A stretch of 64,000 nucleotides of DNA from Panicum virgatum (taxonomy: Eukaryota > Streptophyta > Magnoliopsida > Poales > Poaceae). The first letter of the stretch is position 1, and each line of letters opens with the position of its first letter. Made by a program: the position numbers and the translations under genes. Shown here one piece after another: positions 51,640 through 62,296 of this stretch. Location of the stretch: the NCBI RefSeq assembly GCF_016808335.1, contig NC_053148.1:687001-751000 (forward strand), written 5' to 3'. The notes below the pieces were generated by a model that did not search any database, was not told where the DNA came from, and saw only the letters and a list, made by a program, of their open reading frames with translations.

Positions 51640-51866
51640 TCCTTCCCGTCGTCAGGCGTCGGCACTTTGGGCTCTGCACCGTGCTCTTCTTCCTCCCCCT
51701 TCCCTCCCCTGCTTCTGATTCCTCCTCCCACCAAATCCGCCCCCTTCCCTCACGCCTTGCTGTGTCTCGTCATCGGCGGCCTCACCGCCGGCGACGGGAG
51801 GCAGCAACCGCGTACCCCTTCCGCAGCAGCCGTCCCTCGCCGAGGCGCGGAGATCCACCCCGTCAG
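51640..51866 (+). other. Probable 5'UTR exon of the EYA-type gene
   Basis: A pyrimidine- and GC-rich leader ends CCCGTCAG before GTGCTCC. The next acceptor in a suitable place is at 53083 (or 52960), just before the start codon. The left boundary is not determined. Confidence 0.45.
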
Positions 51867-52339
51867 GTGCTCCATTGGTTTCATCGTTTGCTGGTAACAA
51901 GGAACCCTACCCTGTCTGACTTGCTTTGCTGTGCCTGAGCATAAAGTCCGAATCTTTCTTAATATAATCCCCAATCGGTTACTATGTACTCCTGCTCGCG
52001 GATTGATTTGGGTGCTCAGTGGTAGTGGCACACTGCCAAGCCTATCTAATCCCTTCATCCATGCTTCGATTACCTTCTTGTTCGGTAGATGGGTCTCTGT
52101 AGGCGCTTGGATTCCTTTTGGGGGATTCGACTGCATACCAAATTACACATAGCGCAGGTTAACTAACTTGTTTCAACCCGGCTACCAGTTGAGTTGCAGG
52201 TTCACGTGCATATGAATGATCTCAGACAACCTGCTTCTCAGCCATGGCAGCACAACCAGGAACAGATGTTTGTGTGGTGACATGTGGAGTAGAATGGACA
52301 ATTGGGGCTATGGAGGGAAGCGGGAAGTACACACGCACT

Positions 52340-52880
52340 CGCCACCTATTGGGTGGGGGGATTCCGGAAACCGGATCACTTAGAAACTGTCAATGAAACC
52401 ACTTCATCATGTTGTCGTACTAGGCCGACAAATGAATTATCCCCGTGCTAGACAGTTAAAGGTTCCCCTTCATTTTGGTGGGCTCATGTATCATTTGTTT
52501 CGGAGTTTCAGGATCAGTTACGATGCCTCATATCACGTTCTTGCAATAATATGCCTAGTACAAATAGTTAATTCTGTTACCGTTAGGGGCACGCAGTCAC
52601 TACCTATTGGGTGGGTGGGGATTCAATAGAGTTAATCAGTTGGTATCTGCCAGACTGCCAATGAAGCCGTTTCATCATGCTTGTCGTATTAGGTCGACTT
52701 TGTCGTATGTCTAAAATAGATTATTCTTGTGCTAGAGTGCTGGACAAATAAAGGGGCCTTCTTGATTTTGGTAGGTTCGTGTATCGCTTTTCTTTTAGAG
52801 TTTCAGAGTCGCATACGATGCCTTATGCCTCTTGCTATAATATGCGGTTTGCAAATAGTGAATTCTCTAACTGCCAGAGC
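52340..52880. repeat. Diverged tandem duplication in the EYA 5'UTR intron
   Basis: Two copies of about 250 bp (about 52347-52600 and 52600-52880) share CACCTATTGGGTGG-type starts, TCATCATG...TGTCGTA, GGAGTTTCAG...TACGATGCC and AATATGC...AAATAGT blocks in the same order, with many substitutions. Confidence 0.7.
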
Positions 52881-52965
52881 ATGCCAAACTGGAATCATCA
52901 GAATTTAGGTAGTTGTCTGTAATTATGGACTCTAGCATGACGTAGTCTGGTCTTTGAACAGGAGC

Positions 52966-53072
52966 GTGTCAGGGCGGGGCCAGGGTTCGGGGATTTTCTC
53001 GGTCGGGGAAGCCGAGGCTTCTTCTTAAGTTAATACCGGTGGGGCGGTCTTTCCCCACCCGGCCGAGTTTTT
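52966..53072 (+). mobile_element. 107-bp LINE/SINE-type 3' fragment with 15-bp target duplication
   Basis: TCTTTGAACAGGAGC occurs at 52951-52965 and 53073-53087, both perfect. The enclosed 107 bp ends CCCGGCCGAGTTT, with an AATACCGGTGGGG segment and a T-rich tail, like 3' ends of grass non-LTR elements (from memory, unchecked). The duplicated target contains the splice acceptor of the start-codon exon of the EYA gene. Confidence 0.8.
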
Positions 53073-53090
53073 TCTTTGAACAGGAGCAAT

Positions 53091-56000
53091 ATGGATGAGA
53101 TTGTCCCTGCTTTGGCTACCAGCCAAGCTTCAACCGATGTCCTGACAGAGCAGCCTTTGAATGTGTACATATGGGACATGGATGAGACACTAATTTTGCT
53201 CAAGTCGCTTCTGGATGGGTCTTATGCTGGGGCCTTTGACGGTCTCAAGGACCGTGAGAAAAGTGTTGAAATTGGGAAACGCTGGGAGAACCTCATTCTT
53301 GAACTCTGTGATGAGCACTTCTTTTATGAGGAGGTCAGTTAGCACCTAAACCCATACTGTCATACATGTAAGCTATCTACTTATCATGATCAAATTCTAT
53401 GTGTGTCCATTGTTTATATTTTTCAGAACCATGTTGCAAAGTTATACAGAAATTTGTTCGGATACCTACTATGTTGATTCTAGAAATTCAAACTGTCCAT
53501 TCTGATTTTCTGTTTTCTGACTAGGATGGTTATGTAGTTATACCTATGAAAGCTAGTTTTATAGATGAAACTTTCCCTGGCATTGTAATTCGCATCATTC
53601 ATCTAGCTTCACTGCTCTTTTATTCCCTATTGCTTCACTGTTCCTCCTAAGTCATTTAGCTGCTCATTTTTGGACACACTGTTTCTCCCTTTTGTGCTCA
53701 TATCTCTCTTTCTCTCTCTCTCTTTTGTTTTCAACTGATTTGGTCGTTTTCACACTAATGCAGATTGAGAACTACAATGAACCCTATCTCAATGCTTTAA
53801 GTGAATATGATGATGGGAGAGACTTGACCTCATATGATTTTGAGGCTGACTGTTTTAGTTCACCCTATGATGATGTGAACAAAAAGAAGCTTGCTTACAG
53901 GCATCGTGCTATAGGAGAGAAATATGCAAAGGTTTCACAACAATTTCTTTATCTTGCAATATTTCCTTTAAAGGTTTAGCTTCATAAGGTGATTCAGCCT
54001 GGTATCTGTTTTTGGCTTTATGGTGTCCATGTTATTGCATTCCTATTTGATATGCAAAGGTACATGACAACTATGCAATGGTTATGGATGTATTTAAGAC
54101 CGAACCTTCTAAATATGGTGGGTTAAATGGCCTGATCACTCTTGTAGTGAATTAGTGTAACTCTCATTTCGTTTTTTTTTTTTTTTTTGAAAAGCCTCAT
54201 TTCATTTCTTGAGAATGAAATTTACTGCCTATTTAGCCAGATGTGTGCATACAGTAACAATCTGTGCTTTCTGTTGCAATATATGCCTACTTCTGTATAT
54301 ATAATTTAAACGAGTTGCCACAATGTGACAGAAAGGTTTGCTGTGTAATCTTGCATCATGGTAGAAGAGGGGAAATATGTAAAGAAAGTATGTCCATGTT
54401 GTATTAGGCTACTAAATTTTATAGCTGGATCTTCAAACCGTATGGAGGCTCTCTCCTGCAGCGTTCACTAGCAGTGTGCATTGTTGGAGGCCCATTTGTA
54501 AAGAAGTTTTGGTCTTAGAAAAAAAATTTAGTTTAGTAAAGGTAAGTAATTGGCTCCCAAAAGTTCAGTACTGGGAATTTTTCAGAGCAACAATCTTACT
54601 ATCAGCACCTTTCTGTTGCTTTTGTATTGTTCTTATGTAGCTCTATTTCTTTTGCAACCATACTTCTATTAATGGGTTATTTGTGATCTCTAACTGGGCT
54701 GTTTCTGTGCTTGCAGGGTCTGGAAAAAATTCTGGACCAGCACATGGTCAAAGTCTGGAATGATCTGTATAGTTTGACTGATAAGTATACCGATGGCTGG
54801 CTGTCTTCAGGTATTCTCATTTGCACTAGTTTTTCGTTGATTATTTCTATTGTTGAGACACTGACATCATCTAAGATATAAGAGCTTACAGCCAATAATG
54901 ATCTATGAGAGCCTAGTAGTACATAATAAATTAATAATATAATAGCTCCCATCTGTTTTACAATATGTGTCCTTTTTACAGAATATTGTTGCTTCCATTA
55001 GGAACTTAAGATTTTTTTGGTTATTTTCCATTAGTTTGTACGCATGGAGGTTCATTGTATTGCCCCCATCTTTGTATAAGAGATTTGAATACATCTGTCA
55101 TCACCAATCCAACATATCTATTGCTTCATAATAGTCTAGTTCTTGCACTGGACAGGTTCTCTCCTATTGCCTTGGTCACAGCTTGCTTCGCTACTGATAC
55201 TTATTGTCCTCTTGTTACACTCTTGCTTGGGCAATAGCCTTTACCCTACTAATCAAAAGGATGGTCTGAACACTGAAATATTCAAACTCTGTCTGGCCTT
55301 GTGATGTGTTCAAAAGCTTACTGAAATTTGTGTGGATAAACAAGCAAAAACAGGACATTAATTGAAAGAAGGAAGTTTTACCTATTAAACTCCAGTTTCA
55401 GTCTTATCATTCTCACTGTTAGAGGCCCGACCACTTTTTTCCTGTTATGCAGCTCATAAATTATTGGAAGAAGCATTGGGCAAATCAGCAGCTACACCTA
55501 CTACCAACTCTTCAAGCATCAACTGCATAGTTACGTCAGGGTCGCTGATTCCAAGCCTTGCCAAATGTTTGCTGTATCGCCTGGATGATGTGGTCTCGGC
55601 TGAGAATGGTATGCCTCCAGTTCTGGAACATCCCTTTGAACACTTCTTTTCTGTTGTACTCTATATGGCACTTTGCGAGCAAAACATCTACCTGATGAGT
55701 GGATTGAAATATATATAACACTTGTCTTATCCAGTGAATTAGTGTTCTTTGGCTCTCTATACTTTATAAAATTTTGTACAAGGAAGCTACCGTTAGTAAT
55801 CTATATGCATTGCTTGTATATATCGGTCTATCAGACCAACATGGAATCCGTGAGATTAGGTGTAAACAACTAAATGAAGTTTGTAGTAACAGTTTGCTTT
55901 CGTGTTGCAGTTTACAGCTCATGGGAAGTGGGGAAGCTGCAGTGTTTCAAATGGATCAAGGAGCGGTTTGATGGTCCAAATGTTCGCTTCTGTGCGATCG

Positions 56001-56161
56001 GAGATGGGCATGAAGAATGCAGCGCCGCACAGGTTATGAAGTGGCCATTCATCAAGATTGAGTTCCAACCTGACGCTCCTCACAGGTTCCCAGGCCTAGA
56101 CATGGCCACAGTCCAGACGTACATGGATGTGATATATGAGTCATCAAGCAAGGATGGTTGA
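53091..56161 (+). CDS. Eyes-absent-type (EYA) HAD phosphatase, five coding exons
   Basis: A plant EYA homologue; the plant enzymes are HAD-fold phosphatases with tyrosine-phosphatase activity in vitro. Exons are 53091-53333, 53764-53931, 54717-54810, 55453-55608 and 55911-56161. They sum to 912 nt, 303 residues, all GT-AG and in phase. Motif I is Trp-Asp-Met-Asp-Glu-Thr, with nucleophile Asp and general acid Asp. Motif II region is Val-Thr-Ser-Gly-Ser-Leu-Ile-Pro. Motif IV is Ile-Gly-Asp-Gly-His-Glu-Glu. The end has Pro-Phe-Ile-Lys-Ile-Glu-Phe. The start is the first ATG after the acceptor at 53083; the frame upstream has no ATG. The N-terminal transactivation region of animal EYA is absent, as in plants. 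The gene appears intact. Confidence 0.92.
54163..54203. repeat. Possible micro-insertion with 8-bp direct repeats in EYA intron 2
   Basis: CTCATTTC at 54163-54170 and 54196-54203 encloses a long T run and GAAAAGC. This is the weakest member of the micro-insertion set. Confidence 0.4.
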
Positions 56162-56664
56162 CCAACAATTCAAGTTGGTTGGGTTTTCTCCTCCGACCTC
56201 CAGTGCCCATGGAGGTCTGGTCTGAGGAAATTGTAAGCAAAGAGATGTCGTGGGAAGAAAGAAACATGTTGTCCTCTCTCGACCTTTACCCTGGCGAATT
56301 AGGAGGCTGGTGCCATAAATAAGAGCCTGACTAGTTCTTCCATGTTCCAGAGCATGTCATAGCTAGATTGCCTATCTTGTGTTGCCATTTTACTATGATT
56401 CAGGCAAATTATCTGTTGTGTCCGGGCGTTATTTCCCCCTGTTCTGCGTTGCCAGTTTGCCATTTAAAATCTGTACATATGCGTCTTAGATTGGTGGATG
56501 TTACCGCTTCTTTAAACAGGAGGTGGTGCATGCTTTATTATGAGAGAGTAGCAAGAAATGCCATCACAGGAGCGGATGCTTTTATGCCTATTCAGTTGAG
56601 ATTGAGTGAGAGCAAGAACCATTTCCTATGCATGCATGCCCACATTGCTTCAATGGTTTCGAGC
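56162..56664. other. EYA 3'UTR and spacer
   Basis: No further gene. The CACTA element starts about 500 bp after the stop codon. Confidence 0.55.
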
Positions 56665-56667
56665 AGA

Positions 56668-58126
56668 CACTATCGAAAACGTGTGTTTGCTGTGTGCAAC
56701 ATTTCGAACACATGGCAAACAATGTGTGCCTACCAAAAAACACACGGCAAAAAACCGGCACATGGCAAACACAACATTTATCGTGTGCCAGATATATGAC
56801 ACTCGGCAAAGCTGAGTTTGCCGAGTGCCAAATATTTGACACTCGGCATAGAACCTCTTTGCCGAGTGACAAATATTTGGCACTCGGCAAATATAAGTTT
56901 CAAATCTAATTTTGAATCACTAAATAAATTTAAATGAAAAAGTTTTCACCTATAAAGTTGTGTAACTTCAGAAGATCTACAATTTTTATATAAATCTTTT
57001 ATTTTTTGATAAAGTGATAGTAAATTTGTTCACAAAATCGATAGCCCTCCGATATAGTTTCAAAACATATATATGAGACCTATAAGATTTGTGAATAATA
57101 TTACTACCACTATGTCCAATGAGAAAAAAAATCAAAATAAAAATTGTTGATCTTCAGAAGTTGAACAACTTTGTAGTTGATTTTTTTAAATTTGAAATCA
57201 TATTGTCAACGAAAAGTACGTTTGAACTTCTCAAATTTGAAATTCAAATTTCGTAAACGACATTGGATGGAGAAAGTACCAAAACGAAAGTTGTAGATCT
57301 CGAAAAGGTATGAAACTTTGTATTTGACAACTTTTTGATTTGAATTTGTTGAGGACCTTAAACAAACCATTTACAGTTTTACACACAAAAAAATAAAAAA
57401 AACATTTGCCGAGTGTTTTTATGGGGTACTTGGCAAAAAGGCCATGTCATTGATCCACACCCATTGGATGGAGCTCTCTTATTGGTCCCCTCCCCCCCAC
57501 CCCCCTCCCACCGGATCAGACGCTGTCTGCCACTTATTTCTCTCCCTCCCTCACCCTCTCCCTGCCTCTCTCATCTCTGCCGACGTCGATGGCAGGGGCT
57601 ACCAGTGCCGGCCGGCCCCGGCGGCGGCGTGACCTCGAGTGCTGGCCGGTGGGGCCCCTCAGCGGCGGAGGCCTGTGGCTCGAGCAGCGACGCGGCCACG
57701 GGTGGCGGCCGCCGCGACGCAGCCCTCAAGGGGCGGTGGTACGACCTCGGGCGGCATCGGCGGCGACCATGAGAGGCGGCCTGGTCGTGGCTCCGGCAAC
57801 TGATGGGGGCGCCTGCGGGCAGGGGCGGCCCGGCCACGGGCGGCGGCCAGCAGGGCCACCTGCGGGCGCCACCCCCTCCCCTCCTCTCCTAGCTAGCCGG
57901 CGGCGTGGTGGTGACGGCGGCCGGCGGCGTGGTGGTGGTTGCCGGCGTGGTGGCAGCAGCTGCTGCCGTTGTTTTTTATTATTATTTTGAAAAAATGTTT
58001 GCCGACTATCCGAGAAAAAGTTTGCCGATGGTTGAATGACATGTGTTGTTTGTCTGTGCAACACACCGCAAAAGGGAATTTGCCGTGTGCCTCGGGCACA
58101 CGGCAAACGTGCCGAATCCCATAGTG
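56668..58126. mobile_element. Non-autonomous CACTA element
   Basis: 1459 bp. The left end is CACTATCGAAAACGTGTG; the right end inverted is CACTATGGGATTCGGCACG. It is flanked by AGA on both sides (56665-56667, 58127-58129), the 3-bp duplication expected. Many TTTGCCGAGTG, ACTCGGCAAA and CACACGGCAAA repeats lie near both ends. No transposase is present. The GC-rich core at 57560-57960 gives ORFs in several frames that look accidental. Confidence 0.9.
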
Positions 58127-58254
58127 AGAGACTCTAGCTTCTGAAATTTATGGAAAGCTTTCGCAAGAGAAAAGACACTTCCCTCTGTTTTTTTAATAAT
58201 TATATAAACTGTTGGTGTAAAAGCTAAGCAAAACTTGCAGCTATTGTAGTAATA

Positions 58255-59198
58255 GGCAACGTATGGCATGGAAACCAAGCTCCTGTGCAAAAGGTGGGTT
58301 TTTTTTTAGCACTTAACCCCATCTCACTTTTCTTTCAAAAAAAAACCCATCTCACTTTGTGCCACCCCCAAACGAGTGCACCGGTTCGCTTCCCCGCCCC
58401 CCTCCCCCACATCGATCGTCGCGGTTTTCCTCGGCCAGGACGTCGCCGCACCCTGCGTCTGCGTGAGGCTGCCGCCCCAGCCAGGAGACCGCCGCCCCTG
58501 CGTGTCCGCACTTGCCGCGGCCTGCGTACCCGCACTCGGCGCGCCCTACGTGAGGCCGCCGGCGTTGGCCGCGCCCTCGAGAGGACGGCGCCGCTCCTGG
58601 GTGAGACCGCCGCCCCACCACAGCCAGGACGTCGCCGCGCACGCGTGAAGACGTCGCCGCCTGGAACCGTGCCGCCCCAGCCAGCAAGAAGATCGCCGCG
58701 GCCGCGCACGCGTGAGGCCCGCCTGGAGACCGTCGCCCAGGACGCGTGATCGCTGCAGCAGAGCTCGTCGGCCACTGCTCGAGGTAGGGCGCCGGTCACC
58801 CAGATCCAGCGCCGACGAGGGCGCGGCTGGGGCGACTCCAGATGGGGGGCGAGCGGCTGGGGCTGGGGCGGTCTCCAGGCGAGGGTTCGCTGGGGCGTCT
58901 CCGTTCGCAGGGTCACCAGGCGCGACTCCAGCTGCAGGGCCGGCGGCGGGCTCCTTCTGCAGGGGCGGCGGCGGCCTATCGGGCCAGAATCGTGAGGACC
59001 GACGGGGGAAGGGAAACGAACCGGTGCACTGCTTCCAGGGTTTTTTTCTCACAAAGTGAGATTAAGAGGGGATTGGTGGAGGGTTTGAGTGCTAAAAAAA
59101 TCCACCTTTATCTCTAGGCATTGGATTAGAATCATGGGGTCCTGATAGCTGGTTTGCATAGTTTGCACAGTAGCTTGGTTTCTATGCCATATGTTGCC
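58255..59198. mobile_element. MULE-like element with ~200-bp inverted repeats
   Basis: Starts GGCAACGTATGGCATGGAAACC; the inverted right end is GGCAACATATGGCATAGAAACC. Homology between arms continues through AGCTNCTGTGCAAA, AAGGTGG plus a T run and TAGCACT, AAAGTGAGATGG-like words, and ACCGGTTCGNTTCCC, at about 58255-58440 and 58990-59198. Flanking nine-mers GTAGTAATA and ATTGTAATA match at seven of nine, as in an old MULE target duplication. The core (58440-58980) is GC-rich with repeated GTCGCCGC and CCAGCCAGGA words. No transposase. It may be a Pack-MULE-type carrier of host DNA. Confidence 0.6.
58318..58358. repeat. Micro-insertion with 13-bp direct repeats
   Basis: CCCATCTCACTTT at 58318-58330 and 58346-58358 encloses TCTTTC and nine A. 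It lies inside the left arm of the MULE-like element. The right arm has no such insert. Confidence 0.65.
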
Positions 59199-59277
59199 AT
59201 TGTAATAAGAAATGGTTAAAGCATCTGTTGACGTGGAAGCCGGAATAATAATCTTTCTACTCCATTGTCTAATCTAA

Positions 59278-59509
59278 GGGTGTGTATAGTTGGTGAAAAT
59301 ATTTGGGTTTTGGTACTGTAGCACATTTTGTTGTTACTTGACAAATAATATCTAATTATGGATTAATTAGTTTTAAAAGACTCAGCTCGTGCTAATCAGT
59401 TAGACTGTGTAATTAGTTATTTTTTAACTGTATTTAATACTCCATACATATATTCGAAGATTCGATGTGATGACTACTGTGTAATATTTTTTTGGAACTA
59501 AACATGGTC
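59278..59509. mobile_element. Tourist-like MITE
   Basis: 232 bp, flanked by TAA on both sides (59275-59277, 59510-59512). Ends are GGGTGTGTATAGTTGG and inverted GACCATGTTTAGTTCC. Shares internal words (TAATTAGTTTTAAAAGA, TTCGATGTGA) with other MITEs in the window. Confidence 0.82.
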
Positions 59510-59650
59510 TAATGAAAAGATCATTTCGTGGTTCAGTGCAGGTCGGCGGGGATGCCTTGATTCGTTTGACAAGTGCTGGAATGTATGTTGACGTGGAAGC
59601 CGGAATAATCTTTCTCAGGAAGGCAGGCCTCTCGCCTCAAGGCGGCCGGG

Positions 59651-59702
59651 CACGTGTCGCTACGTGTCACTCATCGTCGAGCTCGGCCTCGGCCACGTGG
59701 CC
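59651..59702. promoter_or_regulatory. ABRE-type motif cluster before the LEA gene
   Basis: CACGTGTC at 59651-59658, TACGTGTC at 59661-59668 and CCACGTGGCC at about 59693-59702. Such ACGT-core boxes bind bZIP factors and give ABA and drought response in LEA promoters. They lie 40-90 bases upstream of the TATA-like box. Confidence 0.7.
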
Positions 59703-59740
59703 CCCAGTCAACGGGTGTCGCAGCTGCCTCTTTTTTCCTG

Positions 59741-59749
59741 TTTAAATAG
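59741..59749 (+). promoter_or_regulatory. TATA-like box of the LEA gene
   Basis: TTTAAATAG lies 137 bases before the start codon. Confidence 0.5.
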
Positions 59750-59877
59750 GGCTCGTCGTCCCTGTCCATCCGCAGGTGCAACTGCAAGCTTTAAGGTAGT
59801 GGGTGGTCGGCCGGAGAGAGATCAATAAGATCAAGAGGAGGCGATAGAAGAAGAAGGAATATAATTGAAGAAGGAAG

Positions 59878-60255
59878 ATGCAGGCGGTGAAGGAGAAGGT
59901 GAAGGACACGGTGAGCGCGGCGAAGGCCAAGGCCAAGGAGAAGCAGGCCAAGGCGGAGGAGAAGGCCGAGGTGGCGACGGCGAGGTCCCGGGCGGAGGAG
60001 GAGCTGGCGCACGAGCGCGGCAAGGCCAGGGTGGCGGCCGCCAAGATGGAGCTGCACCAGGAGAAGGCCCTCCACCGCGAGGAGGCCATCCAGCACAGGC
60101 TCCGCAAGCACCACGGCGTCGGTCATCATCATGGCATGCCCGGAACTACTACTACTGCTCCGGCTGCCGGGACGACGGCGGCCACCACCACCGTGCCGCC
60201 GCCGGCTGGGGCGCCGCTGCACCACCACCCGGCTCCGGCCAAGCACTACTACTAA
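59878..60255 (+). CDS. Late embryogenesis abundant protein, LEA_1 (D-113) type
   Basis: A 125-residue hydrophilic protein without introns. Residues 1-75 are a Lys/Glu/Ala-rich amphipathic region starting Met-Gln-Ala-Val-Lys-Glu-Lys-Val-Lys-Asp, typical of LEA group PF03760. It contains Glu-Lys-Ala-Glu-Val-Ala-Thr and Lys-Met-Glu-Leu-His-Gln-Glu-Lys. The C-terminal part is rich in Gly, Thr, Pro and His and ends His-Tyr-Tyr. Such proteins are disordered and protect cells during seed drying and drought. The ACGT boxes upstream support ABA control. The gene looks intact. The opposite-strand Leu/Arg ORFs are shadows of its repetitive codons. Confidence 0.9.
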   Translation: MQAVKEKVKDTVSAAKAKAKEKQAKAEEKAEVATARSRAEEELAHERGKARVAAAKMELHQEKALHREEAIQHRLRKHHGVGHHHGMPGTTTTAPAAGTTAATTTVPPPAGAPLHHHPAPAKHYY

Positions 60256-62291
60256 CTGTAGCTGCTACTAGTCAGCAATAATTCGCTTACTAGCGTTTCG
60301 TTTTTTTTTAAAAAAAAATAAACCACTGTTAGTCTGTTGGTGTGTGCGCGTGAGTAGTGATGATCATCTGGTGATGTGCAGTAGCTAGTGTTGCTTTCCT
60401 TGGCTGCTTAGTGATGTGGAGATCCACCAGCTTCATCTGTCATGAACATGATGCATTCACCATGCATCATCAGAAACTGCATACAGAGAGAGATGCTTGC
60501 TTGTATTATACTAGTATGAATAATTCCTCAAAAAGCTAAAGCTGCCTGTGATTCTTCTTCTTCTTTTTTTTAGATGAGAGGAGCTGTGCCTGTGATTATG
60601 CGAGAGCAAACTAACTAGTATTCAAGTTGTCCGCTGTGGGCCGTGCTGAATCAAGCAAGCCAGGCCAGAACAGAACATCGCGCACGGGCCCCGACGAACG
60701 GCCCAAGCCCAACCCAAAACGCCTCGAGCTTCCCGAGCTGCCTCTCATCCAGTCAACCGCCGCCACCGCGAGCCTCGGCCGCCGCCCGCCGGGAGCAGGA
60801 CCACCACCAGCATCGACCGCTTCGGCATCCAGGACGACGATGCCGGCGGGGTCGCGCGGATCCGTGCGTGCCTTCCACTCTTCTTCTCCTTCCGCACTGG
60901 GTACAACCTGACCTGCTCAACTGATTTGGGGACCTCAACATCCGCACTGCCGCCTTGTTCTTGCCTGGTGCTAGCACCTCCACATTGTCAGGGCTGCTGA
61001 CCAGTGAGTAGATAATTCGCTGCCGAATATCATCCTTCATTCAGGTATGCTTGCTCTCACTGCAAAACATGACTCTACTTACTAAACTAGTACTACTCTG
61101 ATCTCCGTTCAGCTTATTACTCGGTGGACTATTTCTAACTTCCCTTGTTCCTCCATGGAATGGAATCCTGCAGCAAAAAACTTGCTAAGAAGGGCAGGGC
61201 TTCAGTTGATTGGCAAAATGACATTCAAGCACTTTGGTATTTCTATCTTTGATTACAAGAGCCTGTGCTGGGCCAATGACATGCAACATGAGCTGAAAGA
61301 CTCAGGGAATCATGAACTTTTAATTCGGAGGACAGAGTATGGCCTCTCTTTGCCCCTGTTAAGGGAGTGTGGTTTGTTTTTCTTTTCCTGGTCACTCGAG
61401 CAGTAGGGTCTCAAAATTTTGTATGTGGCTGTGATGGACTTTAGTTGAACATAACATCTATGTTATGGGTGGTCAACTAGGCTTATTGGGCCATATGGGC
61501 CCAAGTAGAGTACCATTCAAGTTTACTGTACCCGGAAGGGTTTGCCTGCACATCTGCCTTTTGGTTACTGGCTGTGTGCACAAACTGCATTTCTAGTAGC
61601 AATTTTTGATATCGTGTATGTCAATGTAGTCAAATTGTGATGATTTCGGAATTTACGATTATATATGCATGTTGTTTGTTTGTGGTTTGCTGCTTACTTA
61701 TTCTCTATGCATTGTTTGATGTCCACTTGGTGGTAGCTCATTGCCTTCTTATTGTTTGAACCACTAGAGTCCCCACAGTGCAGCACTGCTACTATGTCAA
61801 GTACTACATGTTTTACAGCTTTTCTAACTGAAGCTACTATTGTGTCATGTTATAACATCCCTCTCACTTTGGGTTCTCCATCAACAAGAAATAAGGTTGA
61901 GTAATCTATCTACTCTATCTGCTAGAGCAGAATCTAATTTGTGGCACCAACACTAGGCCACGTTTTTAAACAGGATTGATGCTAAATTAATTGAGTGTTA
62001 TTCTATTCCCCAGGTGTTTATAAAGGGCTTCCATGCCCAGTCCAATTTTCCTTCAGGCTACGAAATCAATTTTTGTTAATTCAATGGAAACAGTGCAGTC
62101 TCGCCTATCCTATCCTCCTAGGTCATAAATATATACCCCTCTAGGGCTTACCCCCGTTATGTCATTCATTGAAATACATCTTATGTGTGATATGATACTA
62201 CTCATGCTATTCCATTTTGTTTTCTATGATCCGGATCGGAGCTAGAGCTATGGAAATGAAGGTGGTTGATGCTACTTTGACAACTTTGCTT
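60256..62291. other. Stretch with no confident gene
   Basis: After the LEA 3'UTR there is a GC-rich patch (60640-60900) and then AT-rich DNA. Short open frames at 60838-60911 and 61155-61406 have splice-like neighbours but match no family I know; they may be gene fragments. Confidence 0.4.
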
Positions 62292-62296
62292 GATGT

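Noticed and set aside
57571..57990. ORFs in the GC-rich core of the CACTA element
   Set aside because: Several frames on both strands are open at once, with no transposase or known host domain; a composition effect.
58335..59059. ORFs of up to 193 codons in the MULE-like core
   Set aside because: Arg/Pro/Ala-rich in all frames and without a recognisable family; a captured gene fragment cannot be shown by eye.
59742..60246. Minus-strand Leu/Ser/Arg ORFs over the LEA gene
   Set aside because: They mirror the repetitive Lys/Glu/Ala codons of the LEA frame, which has the family start and the promoter motifs.
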